Below are positions 53,106 through 62,600 of a stretch of DNA of 64,000 nt, piece after piece. Below the pieces are notes generated by a model. That model was not told the DNA's origin. It searched no databases and was given only the letters and a program-made list of their open reading frames with translations. Every line of letters begins with the position of its first letter. Within the stretch, counting starts at the first letter, position 1. Made by a program: the position numbers and the translations under genes. This DNA comes from Geomonas oryzisoli (lineage in GTDB: Bacteria > Desulfobacterota > Desulfuromonadia > Geobacterales > Geobacteraceae): positions 2,389,501-2,453,500 of the forward strand of contig NZ_CP076723.1 of assembly GCF_018986915.1 (NCBI RefSeq). The letters are read 5' to 3'.

Positions 53106-54758
53106 CTAGATACCGGTGCCGTCGTCACCGTACCCCTTTACCGGGGTACTGCCGCGCTTGAAGAGCAGGATGCTGACGCCGTCGCCGTTTCGGTCAAATT
53201 CGAAAGCAAGCTCATGCTCGTAGGCCAGCTGCGCCACCGGTTCCAGCTGGGACAGGTCGCGCAACCGGATCAGGATGCGGTTCCCCTTGTTCAGGTAGTC
53301 GTGGATGCTCTGCGCCAGATCGAGGATGAATAGCCCCTTCTCCTCGGTGAGATCGACCACGTTCAGGTTGGTCGCAGCCACAGCGTCGAGGGTGATGTGC
53401 CGGGGAGCCCAGGGGTTGCTCTCGCCTGCCGAGAGATGCGCCCGCTGCGACTCGTCGGGAGCGTTCAACACCATGCCTGCCGCCACGGTCGCGTTGGTGA
53501 AACGATCAATGAGGATGAAACTGCCGGTGTCGCGGTTGGCGCCGTACGGGTCGAAGGAAACGGGACGGTCCAGCTCGATGCGTGCCAGGCCGATCTCGTT
53601 CAGACCAAGGGTGGCGACCTGCTTCTGCTCCAGGGTGTTCACGTCCACCGCGTACTGCACGGCGGTCACCCGGCCCGGTGTCACGCCGGTGGCGGTCTTC
53701 ACCAGGTAGAGCTGCCCGGGCTGCAGCGGCTCGTCGTGCATCCAGACCAGGTGCGCCTCGGGATGCCTGGTGTAGAGCGGCGGCGCCTCGGGACGGGTCA
53801 GCATGTCGCCGCGGCTGATGTCGATCTCGTCCTCCAGGGTGAGCGTAACCGCCTGCCCCGCCACCGCCTCGTCGAGGTCGCCGTTGAAGGTGACGATACG
53901 GGCAACCTTGCTGGTCTGCCCGGAGGAAGCCACCCTGACCTCGTCGCCGGGACGGATGGTGCCGGAAGCGACGGTGCCGCAGAAGCCGCGGAAGTCGAGG
54001 TTGGGACGGTTCACCCACTGCACCGGGAGGCGGAACGGCTGCTCGTCGCGGTCATCCTCGACCTGGACCGTCTCCAGGAAGTGCATCAGGGTCGGACCCT
54101 GGTACCACGAGGTCTCACCGCTCTTCTCGATGATGTTGTCGCCGTTCAATGCGGAGATGGGGAGCGCCGTGATGCTGGTGAAGCCCAAAGGTGCTGCGAA
54201 CTCGCGGTAGTCCGCCTCGATTGCGCGGAACTTCTCCTCGTCGTAGCCGATCAGGTCCATCTTGTTGATGGCCAGGACGATGTGCTTGATCCCCACCAGG
54301 GAGACCAGAAAACTGTGGCGGCGGGTCTGGGTCAGAAGCCCCTTGCGCGCATCGACCAGGATGACGGCGACCTTGGCGGTCGAGGCGCCGGTCACCATGT
54401 TGCGGGTGTACTGCTCGTGCCCCGGGGTGTCGGCGACGATGAACTTGCGGCGGTCGGTGGAGAAAAAGCGGTAGGCCACGTCGATGGTGATCCCCTGCTC
54501 CCGCTCCGCCTGCAAACCGTCCAGAAGCAGCGCGTAGTCGATGGCGCCGCCTTGCGTCCCCACCTTCTTGCTGTCCGCTTCGAGCGCCGCCAGTTGGTCC
54601 TCGAAGACCATCTTGGAATCCCACAACAGCCGCCCGATGAGGGTGCTCTTGCCGTCGTCCACGCTGCCGCAGGTGATGAAACGGAGCAGCGACTTCTCTT
54701 CCTGGCTCTTCAGGTAGGCAAGGATATCTTTCTCGATCAGTTCTGATTGATGTGCCAT
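53106..54758 (-). CDS. cysN: Sulfate adenylyltransferase, GTPase subunit
   Basis: Works with CysD to form adenosine 5'-phosphosulfate from sulfate and ATP, driven by GTP. The 550 residues contain [15 protein letters not shown] near 33, [15 protein letters not shown], and [12 protein letters not shown], then EF-Tu-like domains II and III, ending in a further C-terminal domain. There is no fused APS kinase. The ATG overlaps the cysD stop (TAATG). Last gene of cysH-cysD-cysN. Confidence 0.95.
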   Translation of the reverse strand: MAHQSELIEKDILAYLKSQEEKSLLRFITCGSVDDGKSTLIGRLLWDSKMVFEDQLAALEADSKKVGTQGGAIDYALLLDGLQAEREQGITIDVAYRFFSTDRRKFIVADTPGHEQYTRNMVTGASTAKVAVILVDARKGLLTQTRRHSFLVSLVGIKHIVLAINKMDLIGYDEEKFRAIEADYREFAAPLGFTSITALPISALNGDNIIEKSGETSWYQGPTLMHFLETVQVEDDRDEQPFRLPVQWVNRPNLDFRGFCGTVASGTIRPGDEVRVASSGQTSKVARIVTFNGDLDEAVAGQAVTLTLEDEIDISRGDMLTRPEAPPLYTRHPEAHLVWMHDEPLQPGQLYLVKTATGVTPGRVTAVQYAVDVNTLEQKQVATLGLNEIGLARIELDRPVSFDPYGANRDTGSFILIDRFTNATVAAGMVLNAPDESQRAHLSAGESNPWAPRHITLDAVAATNLNVVDLTEEKGLFILDLAQSIHDYLNKGNRILIRLRDLSQLEPVAQLAYEHELAFEFDRNGDGVSILLFKRGSTPVKGYGDDGTGI

Positions 54759-55663
54759 TAGAAGTACCCTTCCTGTTTCTTTTTCTCCATCGAACCGGCC
54801 TGGTCGTGGTCGATCAGGCGCCCCTGGCGCTCGGAGGTGCGGGTGAGCAGCATTTCCTGGATGATCTCGGGGAGCGTGTCGGCCTCGGACTCGACCGCGC
54901 CGGTCAGCGGATAGCAGCCCAGGGTGCGGAAGCGGACCGACTTGTACTCCACCTGCTCGCCCGGCTTCAGCTCCAGCCGGTCGTCGTCGACCATGATCAG
55001 CATGCCGTCGCGCTCGACCACGGGGCGCACCGCGGAGAAGTACAGGGGCACGATGGGGATCTCTTCCAGGTGGATGTACTGCCAGATGTCCAACTCGGTC
55101 CAGTTGGAGAGCGGGAAAACGCGGATGCTCTCGCCCGGCTTGATGCGGGTGTTGTACAGGCTCCAGAGCTCGGGGCGCTGGTTCTTCGGGTCCCAGCGGT
55201 GGTTCGCGCTACGGAAGGAGAAGATGCGCTCCTTGGCGCGGGACTTCTCCTCGTCGCGGCGCGCGCCGCCGAAGGCCGCGTCGAACTTGTACTTGTCCAG
55301 CGCCTGCTTGAGCCCCTCGGTCTTCATGACGTCGGTGTAGAGCGCGGAGCCATGGGTAAAGGGAGAGACCCCCTTCTTCACCCCTTCCTCGTTCACGTGC
55401 ACCAAAAGCTCCATGCCGGACTCCTTGGCCATGCGGCCGCGGAACTCGATCATGTCGCGAAACTTCCAGGTGGTGTCCACATGCAGAAGCGGAAACGGCG
55501 GCGGGGCCGGGTAGAAGGCCTTGCGGGCCAGGTGCAGCATGACGGCGGAGTCCTTGCCGATGGAATAGAGCATCACCGGGTTGTCAAACTCGGCCACCAC
55601 CTCGCGGATGATGTGGATGCTTTCGGCTTCGAGCTGCTGCAGATGGGTCAAATTTGTCTTCAT
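54758..55663 (-). CDS. cysD: Sulfate adenylyltransferase, catalytic subunit
   Basis: The ATP pyrophosphatase subunit of ATP sulfurylase. The 301 residues begin [21 protein letters not shown] and contain the PP-loop [18 protein letters not shown] near 35, [15 protein letters not shown], and [15 protein letters not shown]. The end is [19 protein letters not shown]. The length is typical. 69 bases separate it from cysH upstream. Confidence 0.96.
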   Translation of the reverse strand: MKTNLTHLQQLEAESIHIIREVVAEFDNPVMLYSIGKDSAVMLHLARKAFYPAPPPFPLLHVDTTWKFRDMIEFRGRMAKESGMELLVHVNEEGVKKGVSPFTHGSALYTDVMKTEGLKQALDKYKFDAAFGGARRDEEKSRAKERIFSFRSANHRWDPKNQRPELWSLYNTRIKPGESIRVFPLSNWTELDIWQYIHLEEIPIVPLYFSAVRPVVERDGMLIMVDDDRLELKPGEQVEYKSVRFRTLGCYPLTGAVESEADTLPEIIQEMLLTRTSERQGRLIDHDQAGSMEKKKQEGYF

Positions 55664-55732
55664 GGCATTATCCCGTATCGATCTTCGTGTGCCGGAGCTA
55701 TCTCAGCGCCGGGCGGGTGTTCCCTACCCCTG

Positions 55733-56425
55733 TTACCTGCGGTGCAGACCGCACTCCTTGTGCTCAGGGTTCTCCCACCACCACCGTCCGGCGCGGGCGT
55801 CCTCGCCCGGCTGGACCGCCCTGGTACAAGGGGCGCAGCCGATGGAGCGGTACCCCTGCTTCAAGAGGCGGTTCTGGGGCAGACGGCGCTCCTTGACGAA
55901 CTCCAGGAGTTGCGCCTCGCTCCAGTCGAGGAGCGGGTTGAGCTTCAAGATGCCGCCGTTCAACTGGTCCAGCTCGATCGCCTTCAAGTCGGTCCGGGTG
56001 ACGTTGTGCTCGCGGCGCATGCCCGTGACCCAGCCGGCCAGACCTTGCAGCGCACGCCCCAGCGGTTCGACCTTGCGGATGTGGCAGCACTCGTGGCGAT
56101 TGTCCAGCGATTCCCGGAACGAGAACAGTCCCTTCTCACGCTCCAGCTGCTCCACCGCCTCGTGTTTCGGGAAATACCAGTCGATTTTGAGGCGGTAGCG
56201 TTCGGTGAGGGCGTCGGCGACTTCGTAGGTTTCCTCGTTCAGCCTGCCGGTATCGAGCGCGAACACGCCGATGTCAAGGCCGGCCTCCTGGGCCAGTTCG
56301 ATGATGGCGACATCCTCAAGCGAGAAGGAGCAGGCCAGTTGCACCGGACCTTTGGCTGCTTCAAGACCGAGGCGAAGGATATCCTGGGCGGTTGCGTTGG
56401 CGGGGACTTCAGGCACAGCGTTCAT
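55733..56425 (-). CDS. cysH: Adenylylsulfate/phosphoadenylylsulfate reductase
   Basis: Reduces activated sulfate to sulfite with thioredoxin. The 230 residues (ATG 56425, AGGAAG five bases upstream) show the PP-loop-like SFSLEDVAI, ALDTGRLNEETYEV, the cysteine pair in ECCHIRKVEPL and CAPCTRAV, and the catalytic ECGLH near the C-terminus. The paired CC...CXXC cysteines mark the [4Fe-4S] type, which normally uses APS rather than PAPS. The absence of cysC nearby agrees with this. First gene of the cys operon, with a plausible promoter upstream. Confidence 0.94.
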   Translation of the reverse strand: MNAVPEVPANATAQDILRLGLEAAKGPVQLACSFSLEDVAIIELAQEAGLDIGVFALDTGRLNEETYEVADALTERYRLKIDWYFPKHEAVEQLEREKGLFSFRESLDNRHECCHIRKVEPLGRALQGLAGWVTGMRREHNVTRTDLKAIELDQLNGGILKLNPLLDWSEAQLLEFVKERRLPQNRLLKQGYRSIGCAPCTRAVQPGEDARAGRWWWENPEHKECGLHRR

Positions 56426-56502
56426 TGGGGCTTCCTTTCCAGAGACGATTCGGATCCACGACAGTACTCGGTGTAAATACCACCGATCCAAGCTTGTGTG
56501 AC

Positions 56503-56531
56503 GTTGTAGCTTATTCAACCAAAGCAGTCAA
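56503..56531 (-). promoter_or_regulatory. Likely promoter of cysH-cysD-cysN
   Basis: On the minus strand TTGACT (56531-56526), a 17-base spacer and TACAAC (56508-56503), about 78 bases before the start codon. A GC-poor stretch lies further upstream, to about 56580. Confidence 0.55.
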
Positions 56532-56790
56532 GAAAAATTATCTTAATTGCACAGCTTAACGGTAGGTTTTTGTATTACCTTGTTACCGCCCATGGCAACG
56601 GGAAAGCGCTATACCTCCCAACATGCTGATTATGCGCAACAATAGCACAGGAAGACACTATCAGGCGTGGTGTCCGACCGGGACAAAAAGTACAGGGAGA
56701 GACAGCTGAGGGAGTAGTGACTGAAGTGGATACTACAGCAGATATAGTAGGGAATATTGGTGACTACGCGGGCAGGCTCTGCGGGCAGGC

Positions 56791-58131
56791 TCAGTGTGAA
56801 TCGTGCAGCACCCGGATTCCTCTCCAGGCGCCGGAGCGAAAGCGCAATGACCAGACAACGGCGGTAAAGAGGACGAAACAGGTGCCGAGGGTCCACTCGG
56901 CGACCAGGCCGGGCATGAAGCTGTCGATCAGCCACAAAAGCAGCAGGAAACCGGCGGAGGAACAGACGAAGGTGCGGGCGACCCAACCGGTGTCACCGGC
57001 GGAGGAGAGCACACAGCCGGTCATGACATTGGCGGCATCGAAGAGGCAGTAAAAGGCGACGAACTTCATGATGAGAGAGCCGGTCTCTACGATGCGGGCG
57101 CTCTCCGGCCCGTGACCGGCGAAGACGGAGATGAGCGGGGCCGAGCAGGTGGCGAAGAGCACCGCCATGACCAGCATCCAGACCTCGCACACCAGCAGCG
57201 ACTGCGACGCGATGGCCGGGACCTCGTCGTCCTCCCCTGCCCCGCGTGCGTGTCCCACCAGGATGCCCGCCGCCTGGCCGAGGCCCAGCGCCGGGAAGAA
57301 GGCCATCCCGTTGATCCGGAAGGCGATGCTGGAGGCGGCCAGTTCCACGGTCCCCAGCCGCCCGAGCACCACCAGAAAGAGGGTCCAGGCGAGGAGCTCG
57401 CCGCTGATGCGCAACCCCATGGGCATGGCGAGTTTCAGGAAGCGGGAGAGCTCACCGCCGTCAAGGCGCCTGGCGCCGGGGTCGGAGCACCCCCTGCCGA
57501 CGACGAAGATGGCGACGTACAAAAGCGCGGCGACGCCCTGGGCGGATACCGTTGCCAACGCGGCGCCGGTGATCCCCAAACGCGGGAAGCCCCAGACACC
57601 CAGCACCAGCCCCCAGGCGAGCAGCGCGTTGACGGCGAAGGAAAAGAAAGTCACCGCGGTGACGATGGCCGGGCGCCCGATGCCGGAGAGCCAGCCGGCC
57701 AACGCGGAGCCCAGCACGGGAAAGAGCGAACCGGCCATGCAGATGGTGAAGTAGCTGATCTCGTCGGCGGCAACGTCAGGAGTGTGGCCCGCCAGCCGGA
57801 AGAGCTGGCCGATGGGCCAGGCGACGGCCAGCGCGAGGACGCCGGAAGCAAGCGAGGTATGGATACCGAGCCAGGCCGATTTGCGCACGCCGGCGGCGTC
57901 GCCCCTGCCGTGGTTGTGGGCAACGAAGGTGCCGGCATACCCCGCGGTGCCGAAGAGAAAGCCCTGAAACAGGATCACGGCCAGGCCGGCCGGACCGATG
58001 GCCGCGACCGCAGCGCTGGAGTGCCGGGACAGGACGATGGCGTCGACGATCTGCATCAGCGTGATGGCAGAGGTGGAGAGTATCATGGGGCCTGCCAGTT
58101 TCAACAGGCGCGGTACGTGATTCGTTGCCAA
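56791..58131 (-). CDS. MATE-family efflux transporter
   Basis: A 446-residue inner-membrane cation/drug antiporter with twelve predicted helices in two halves. The MATE signature appears in helix 1 (KLAGPMILSTSAITLMQIVD) and the second half begins LKLAMPMGLRISGELLAW, showing the internal duplication. The substrate is unknown. It stands alone, its leader divergent from the rhodanese gene by a 369-base gap. Confidence 0.88.
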   Translation of the reverse strand: MATNHVPRLLKLAGPMILSTSAITLMQIVDAIVLSRHSSAAVAAIGPAGLAVILFQGFLFGTAGYAGTFVAHNHGRGDAAGVRKSAWLGIHTSLASGVLALAVAWPIGQLFRLAGHTPDVAADEISYFTICMAGSLFPVLGSALAGWLSGIGRPAIVTAVTFFSFAVNALLAWGLVLGVWGFPRLGITGAALATVSAQGVAALLYVAIFVVGRGCSDPGARRLDGGELSRFLKLAMPMGLRISGELLAWTLFLVVLGRLGTVELAASSIAFRINGMAFFPALGLGQAAGILVGHARGAGEDDEVPAIASQSLLVCEVWMLVMAVLFATCSAPLISVFAGHGPESARIVETGSLIMKFVAFYCLFDAANVMTGCVLSSAGDTGWVARTFVCSSAGFLLLLWLIDSFMPGLVAEWTLGTCFVLFTAVVWSLRFRSGAWRGIRVLHDSH

Positions 58132-58500
58132 GAGAGCCTACCTGGTTTCTGTTCAGCGGGCCTCACTCGCAACGCGGGGCGTCGATGGGGGTGAGACCGG
58201 CTGCCCGGCGCGACGGGAAAAAATCGAGGATACCCCTAATGGCCCCAGAAAACAAGAAGCATAGGGCATGGTGTTCATGATGCGGGTCCTACCAAGCGTA
58301 GGCCGCCACCGTGCGAGGCCGGAACTATACTGTCTGGGCCTGGCCCGTTATCTTTGAGTGTTGATTTTTTTACTGTGACAGTGTCGCATATACAAAAGAA
58401 ACTGCTATAACTCAAGAATGTCATACCGATACGTATCTTTACCACCTTTACCTACTGCCACCGACGCCCATCCTACTCCACTCTCAAAGGAGGAAACGCG
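58132..58500. other. Intergenic region between the MATE gene and the selenoprotein gene
   Basis: Holds the divergent leader sequences. An AT-rich stretch at 58355-58420 probably contains the promoter for the rhodanese gene (TATAAC at 58406-58411), but no good -35 lies at the right distance. AAAGGAGG sits just before the ATG at 58501. No repeat or RNA gene was recognised. Confidence 0.4.
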
Positions 58501-59898
58501 ATGTCTGTTCGAAGAATCAGCTGTTCACTGTCAGCTCTGTCAGTCGTAGCCCTGCTCACCGTGCAGGGAGCACTAGCGGGCGATACGGTACCGGCAAAGG
58601 CAAAGGCGAAGGCGAAAGACGTGAAATCCTGCTCGGTCTGTCACAAACCGGCCGAGGGACAACTGCGGGCCTTTTTCGACAGTGTCGCTATGAAATCACA
58701 GACGATACAGCTCAGGTTCGACGATGGCGCCGAGGTTCTCGTTTTCGACAAGGACACCCTCAACATCGTCAACGCGGCCGTTCCGGGGAACCTGGAGAAG
58801 TCGTTGCGGGCCATAAAGAAAGGGCACGAGGTGCGGGTGGCGTACCAGGAAGCGAGTAACGGGATCAAGAAGATCAGCGAAATCTCCATCAAGCCCGCTA
58901 TGAAGGTCCCGGCCGAAAAGCAGCTCAAGGTCGAGCAGCTGGAAAGGCTCATCTCGGGTAAGAAGAAGTACACCCTGGTGGACGCGCGGCCGGCTCCCAA
59001 GTACCAGGAGGGTTCCATCCCGACGGCAATCAACATCCCCTTCCCCGCCTTCCAAAAGAACCTGGACAAGCTCCCCAAGGACAAGGGTGAACTGCTGGTC
59101 TACTTCTGTGCCGGCGTCACCTGAGCTCTCAGCCCCTCTTCCGCCCGTGAGGCGGAGAAACTCGGCTACACCAATGTAAAGATATTCCACGACGGCGTCC
59201 CCGAATGGAACAACCGCAACTTCACCGTGTTGACGGCCAAGTCCCTGAAGGAGGCATGGCTCGACAAGGGACTCTCCTTCGTGCTTCTGGACGTGCGCCC
59301 CGAGGCGCAGGCGGGCCAGGGGTTCATCCCAGGCGCGGCCAACGTGCCGGAACAGGAACTGGACCAGGCCGTGGCGACATTCCCGAAACAGGAACTGAAG
59401 CCTCCGGTGGTTATTTATGACGCCAAGGGCGACGGCAGCGCCGAACGGGTGGCCCGCAAACTCATCAAGGCCGGGTACCCGGGACCGCGCGTGTTGACCG
59501 GCGGCTTTGCCGCCTGGCAGGGAGCAGGCTTCCAGACCGCCACAGGGAAACCGCCGGCCGTGGTCAGCTACGTTCCCAAGCCAAAACCCGGCACCATAGC
59601 AGTCAGCGAGTTCCAGTCCTTCGCCCGAGGCATCCCGGCCGGCGTACAACTGCTGGACGTGCGCGGAGCCGACGAAGCGGCCAAAACAGGGATGATCAAG
59701 GGTGCGGTCAACATCCCTGCCGACGAGATCGCAGACCGGCTGGGAGAGGTATCGAAGGAGAAGAAGGTCGTCTTGCACTGCTCCACCGGCACACGCGCCG
59801 AGATGGGATACACGATCCTCAAGGAGAAGGGGTACCAGGTCCAGTACCTCGACGCTACCATCACGCCAAACCAGGACGGAGGCTTCACCATCAAGTAA
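58501..59898 (+). CDS. Candidate selenoprotein: periplasmic heme-motif triple-rhodanese sulfurtransferase with in-frame UGA
   Basis: If UGA 59122-59124 is read as selenocysteine, this is one 465-residue protein. The signal peptide is about 1-26. One c-type heme motif, CSVCH, is at 44-48. A domain of unknown type spans about 50-135. Three rhodanese domains follow. The first (about 140-240) has the loop YFCAGVT then Sec208 then ALSPSSAREAEKLG, with Cys203 at the normal catalytic position. The second (about 245-345) has Asp307 where the catalytic cysteine should be, so is inactive. The third (about 365-465) keeps HCSTGTR with Cys427. The frame continues without interruption for 774 bases past the UGA, and no ribosome site restarts translation there. 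Periplasmic sulfur or selenium transfer is likely. Confidence 0.82.
59125..59160 (+). promoter_or_regulatory. Candidate bacterial SECIS element
   Basis: A hairpin with stem TCCGCC (59140-59145) and GGCGGA (59151-59156), extendable by one G-U pair, and loop CGTGA. The loop begins 21 bases after the UGA and has G as its second base. Both fit the general bacterial SECIS pattern of a small loop with an early G, some 16-37 bases past the UGA. The stem sits within coding sequence. Confidence 0.55.
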
Positions 59899-59989
59899 GC
59901 GGCGCCACGCAGGCGGCGCCGGTTGGGAACGGGGAAACGTCCGGCGCAATCCGACCGGACTGCGGAACGCGCGATTATGGGAGGAGTGG

Positions 59990-61861
59990 ATGAAAGCCGT
60001 AGCGATCGTTGTACTCTCTCTGGTTGTCTCGGGTACGGTTTGGGGCTTCGAGGCGGATTCTCAGTGCGTCGTGTGTCACAGCGACAGGAACCTGTTGAAG
60101 TCGCTGGGTGCTGAGGCGATGTTCCTCGACCCGGCGCAGGTGGACCGTGAAGTGAACATGCCCGGGGTCACCTGCATCGACTGCCACCTGGGCGACGAAA
60201 GCGTAAAGGACAAGGAGGCCGCGCACAAGGACATGCTGCGCCCCTTCGTGGTCGGCGTGGGACCAAAAATCAAGGGGGAGGCCCTGTCCCGGCAGGCGGC
60301 AGGGGCGGTAAAGCCACTGGTTCCACGTTCCTCCGACATGGAAGCCCTCACGCCGGAAGGCGACCCGAACAAGCTTGCCACCCTGGGAGTGAAGGCGGTG
60401 ACCGGCATCCACTGGCAGGACCGCGATCCGAAGACCTTCGCTTTTTCCCCCGACATCGCCCGCAAGACCTGCGGCAAGTGCCATGCCCAGGAGGTAAAGG
60501 ATTACGCGGGCTCGGAGATGGGGCTGCTGAAGCACCAGAGGTCGTTCCGCACGTGGTCGGAGCGGCTCCCCGGGCCCCAGAACTGCGGCATGTGGTTCGG
60601 GCAGAACTATGACAACCTGAAGGGACAGACCGCCGTCCCCTACTCCCTGGCCCAGAACGATGCCTCGAACCGCTCCTGCAACATGTGCCATCCGGGCTGC
60701 AACGATTGTCACTACAAACCGCACGCAGGAAGCGGCAGCCACAGCTTCGGCCTTCCGGACACGACCAGTTGCTACGGCGGCGGTCGCGGCACCATCTGCC
60801 ACGCTGGACCGATGGATCGCAGACGTGGTGCCGGGTACTTCCGCGGCGACTATTCCTTCCCTCCCAACCTGCCCCAGGAGGCGCACTTCAAGGCGGGGAT
60901 CACCTGCATCGACTGCCACAAGCCTCAACAGCACCAGTTCGGCCACCTCGGTTCACCCCGGGCTCGTGCCGCCTGCGCCAACTGCCACGCCGAGATCGTG
61001 AAGGCGGTGCAGAGCTCGGCGCACGCCACGGTAGACTGCGCGGCCTGCCACGTCACCGTGGTCGGCGCCTACCAGTACACCTTCTGGGGGCCGGGCGTCA
61101 CCTTCGGCGTCGAGACCCCGTACGGCAAGCACAAGGAATACTACGGCACCCGCGATCTCCCAACCATCGTGAAGAACGCCGACGGGCGCTGGATCGGCGT
61201 GAAACCCTACCCCATGGCGGTGATGAACCAGACCGCCGAACTCGCCCCGACCGGGCTTTTGTTCCGCGAGATACCCAAGCGGCGCATACCGGGTAACACG
61301 TCCATCGGAGAGCCGGCGTTTTTCGAGGCGGTGCGCGGCGCGCGCGACGTCAACGACGCCTACATCGGCGTCGGTACGCGCAGCGACCTTCCCTCCGGCA
61401 ACAAGGCGATTCTCTGGGTGCAGATGGACAAGATGAGCCATGCCCTCGGCAAGCCGCGCAGTTGCGCGACCTGCCACGACTCCCCGACCCAGGTGGGCAG
61501 ATCGGAGTGGAGCTATTTCGAGAAGTCCGATGTGAAAAAGCCCTTCAAGGGGAGTTACAAGGTCCTTGCTGACAAGGACGGGTTGAGGTTTATCGAGCAG
61601 GTCTGGGACAAGCCGGATCCCGCCGGCAACCGCAAAGCGGAGGACTTCGCCCCCTTTACCCTGCTGCCGGCCGGTGCCTGGGACGTGAAGGGGATCGACT
61701 TCTCGCTTCCCTACGACAAGAAGAAGACGGACGCGGCACGCAGGGAGCTCGATCTGTTCCTGGCGCAGCTTGCGAACCGCAAGGACGCGGAAGGGGCCCG
61801 GCTGAGGGCGGTGGCCTATCACAACCTCGAACTCGCCAAGTCAATGCTGCAGCAACGCTGA
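59990..61861 (+). CDS. Periplasmic multiheme c-type cytochrome (nine CXXCH plus a CX8CH motif)
   Basis: A 623-residue exported protein (signal peptide about 1-19, ATG 59990 right after GGGAGGAG). Canonical heme sites are CVVCH 26, CIDCH 62, CGKCH 161, CNMCH 230, CNDCH 237, CIDCH 306, CANCH 329, CAACH 350 and CATCH 492. An extra CYGGGRGTICH at 261-271 has eight residues between the cysteines. Extended CX(n)CH heme sites are known in MccA-type sulfite reductases (CX15CH or similar), but this spacing is not one I recognise. A long heme-poor region (about 355-490) and a C-terminal helix end the protein. It lies 91 bases after the triple-rhodanese gene on the same strand, so a shared sulfur-compound role is plausible. 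Confidence 0.85.
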   Translation: MKAVAIVVLSLVVSGTVWGFEADSQCVVCHSDRNLLKSLGAEAMFLDPAQVDREVNMPGVTCIDCHLGDESVKDKEAAHKDMLRPFVVGVGPKIKGEALSRQAAGAVKPLVPRSSDMEALTPEGDPNKLATLGVKAVTGIHWQDRDPKTFAFSPDIARKTCGKCHAQEVKDYAGSEMGLLKHQRSFRTWSERLPGPQNCGMWFGQNYDNLKGQTAVPYSLAQNDASNRSCNMCHPGCNDCHYKPHAGSGSHSFGLPDTTSCYGGGRGTICHAGPMDRRRGAGYFRGDYSFPPNLPQEAHFKAGITCIDCHKPQQHQFGHLGSPRARAACANCHAEIVKAVQSSAHATVDCAACHVTVVGAYQYTFWGPGVTFGVETPYGKHKEYYGTRDLPTIVKNADGRWIGVKPYPMAVMNQTAELAPTGLLFREIPKRRIPGNTSIGEPAFFEAVRGARDVNDAYIGVGTRSDLPSGNKAILWVQMDKMSHALGKPRSCATCHDSPTQVGRSEWSYFEKSDVKKPFKGSYKVLADKDGLRFIEQVWDKPDPAGNRKAEDFAPFTLLPAGAWDVKGIDFSLPYDKKKTDAARRELDLFLAQLANRKDAEGARLRAVAYHNLELAKSMLQQR

Positions 61862-61873
61862 CTCCAGAACATG

Positions 61874-61903
61874 GGGGACTGGCTCCGCCAGGTGCCAGTC
61901 CCC
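61874..61903. repeat. Single-arm copy of the GGGGACTGGCTCCG element
   Basis: GGGGACTGGC and GCCAGTCCCC pair perfectly around TCCGCCAGGT, 12 bases past the cytochrome stop. It could also serve as a terminator, followed by TTTACCC. Confidence 0.7.
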
Positions 61904-61934
61904 TTTACCCTCTGTCCCCCTTACCCCTGAACAC

Positions 61935-61974
61935 AAAGAAGGGCGCGCTGCAGCAGGCAGCGCGCCCTTTCTTT
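61935..61974. terminator. Bidirectional terminator between convergent genes
   Basis: AAAGAAGGGCGCGCTGC pairs with GCAGCGCGCCCTTTCTTT around AGCAG. It serves the cytochrome gene on plus and the small secreted protein gene on minus. Confidence 0.88.
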
Positions 61975-62030
61975 ACGCCATCAGCAAGGCCGGAACCCGA
62001 AAGTCTCCGCCAGTGCCGACCCCACCCCCG

Positions 62031-62336
62031 CTAGTGCCGGGTCAACACGCGCAGCGTGTCGTTGGCCTCCTGAAGTTTCTTCTTGAGGATTTTCAGCTCG
62101 TCGACCGTGTAGGTGGTGGCACCTTGCTCATTGATGGCAACCTGCAGCTTCCTGATCCTGTCCTGGATGCTGTCGACCTGGTTGTTGCAATCCTTCAGGA
62201 GCATCGCGCACTCTTTCTCACACTGAGCGTCGCCTGCCTTATGCATGGTGCCGTGGGTCGGCGCCTCGTCAGCCAGTACCGGGGTTGCCGCCGCGAAAAG
62301 GGATACAGCCATAAGAACCAAAAGTTTACGTTTCAT
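62031..62336 (-). CDS. Small secreted protein with cysteine triplet and coiled coil
   Basis: A 101-residue exported protein: signal peptide about 1-22 (LLVLMAVSLFAAATPVLA), then HGTMHKAGDAQ, the cysteines in CEKECAMLLKDC (C-x3-C-x6-C), and a helix of heptad character (QVDSIQDRIRKLQVAI, then DELKILKKKLQEANDTLRVL). No family was recognised; metal binding or disulfide formation by the cysteines is possible. An AGGAGGATGTAACG leader precedes the ATG. Confidence 0.75.
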   Translation of the reverse strand: MKRKLLVLMAVSLFAAATPVLADEAPTHGTMHKAGDAQCEKECAMLLKDCNNQVDSIQDRIRKLQVAINEQGATTYTVDELKILKKKLQEANDTLRVLTRH

Positions 62337-62543
62337 CGTTACATCCTCCTTTGATCGAGAGTTTTGTGCTGCGCTTCGTTGCGCACCTGCCTAACTATGA
62401 GCATCGGGCGTGCCAAAACGTAACTACCTGTAACTACGTGACCCTTTCAAAGAGGAAGCTCGTAATTAGAGAATATTCGACAACACCAGTGGCTTATTCG
62501 GCAAGGTTAACTCAGTCAATCAAACGCTGCGGCCCCAAACGAA

Positions 62544-62583
62544 GCGCCCCCTGCAGCGAAGGCTGCAGGGGGCGCAGTTTTTT
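62544..62583. terminator. Strong hairpin terminator
   Basis: A 13-bp stem GCGCCCCCTGCAG / CTGCAGGGGGCGC with loop CGAAGG. On plus it is followed by AGTTTTTT; on minus it lies 17 bases past the stop of the unrecognised gene, with A-rich sequence before it. Confidence 0.8.
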
Positions 62584-62600
62584 AAAAACAGTTATGCCGG

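Noticed and set aside
58501-59124. Rhodanese gene as a pseudogene ended by a nonsense mutation
   Set aside because: There is only one disruption, it is exactly in the redox loop, the downstream domains are intact and a SECIS-like hairpin follows. Selenocysteine is the better explanation, though resequencing could change this.
59227-59898. Separate downstream rhodanese gene starting at an internal TTG
   Set aside because: No ribosome site, no signal peptide, and the start would fall inside a domain boundary continuous with the upstream frame.
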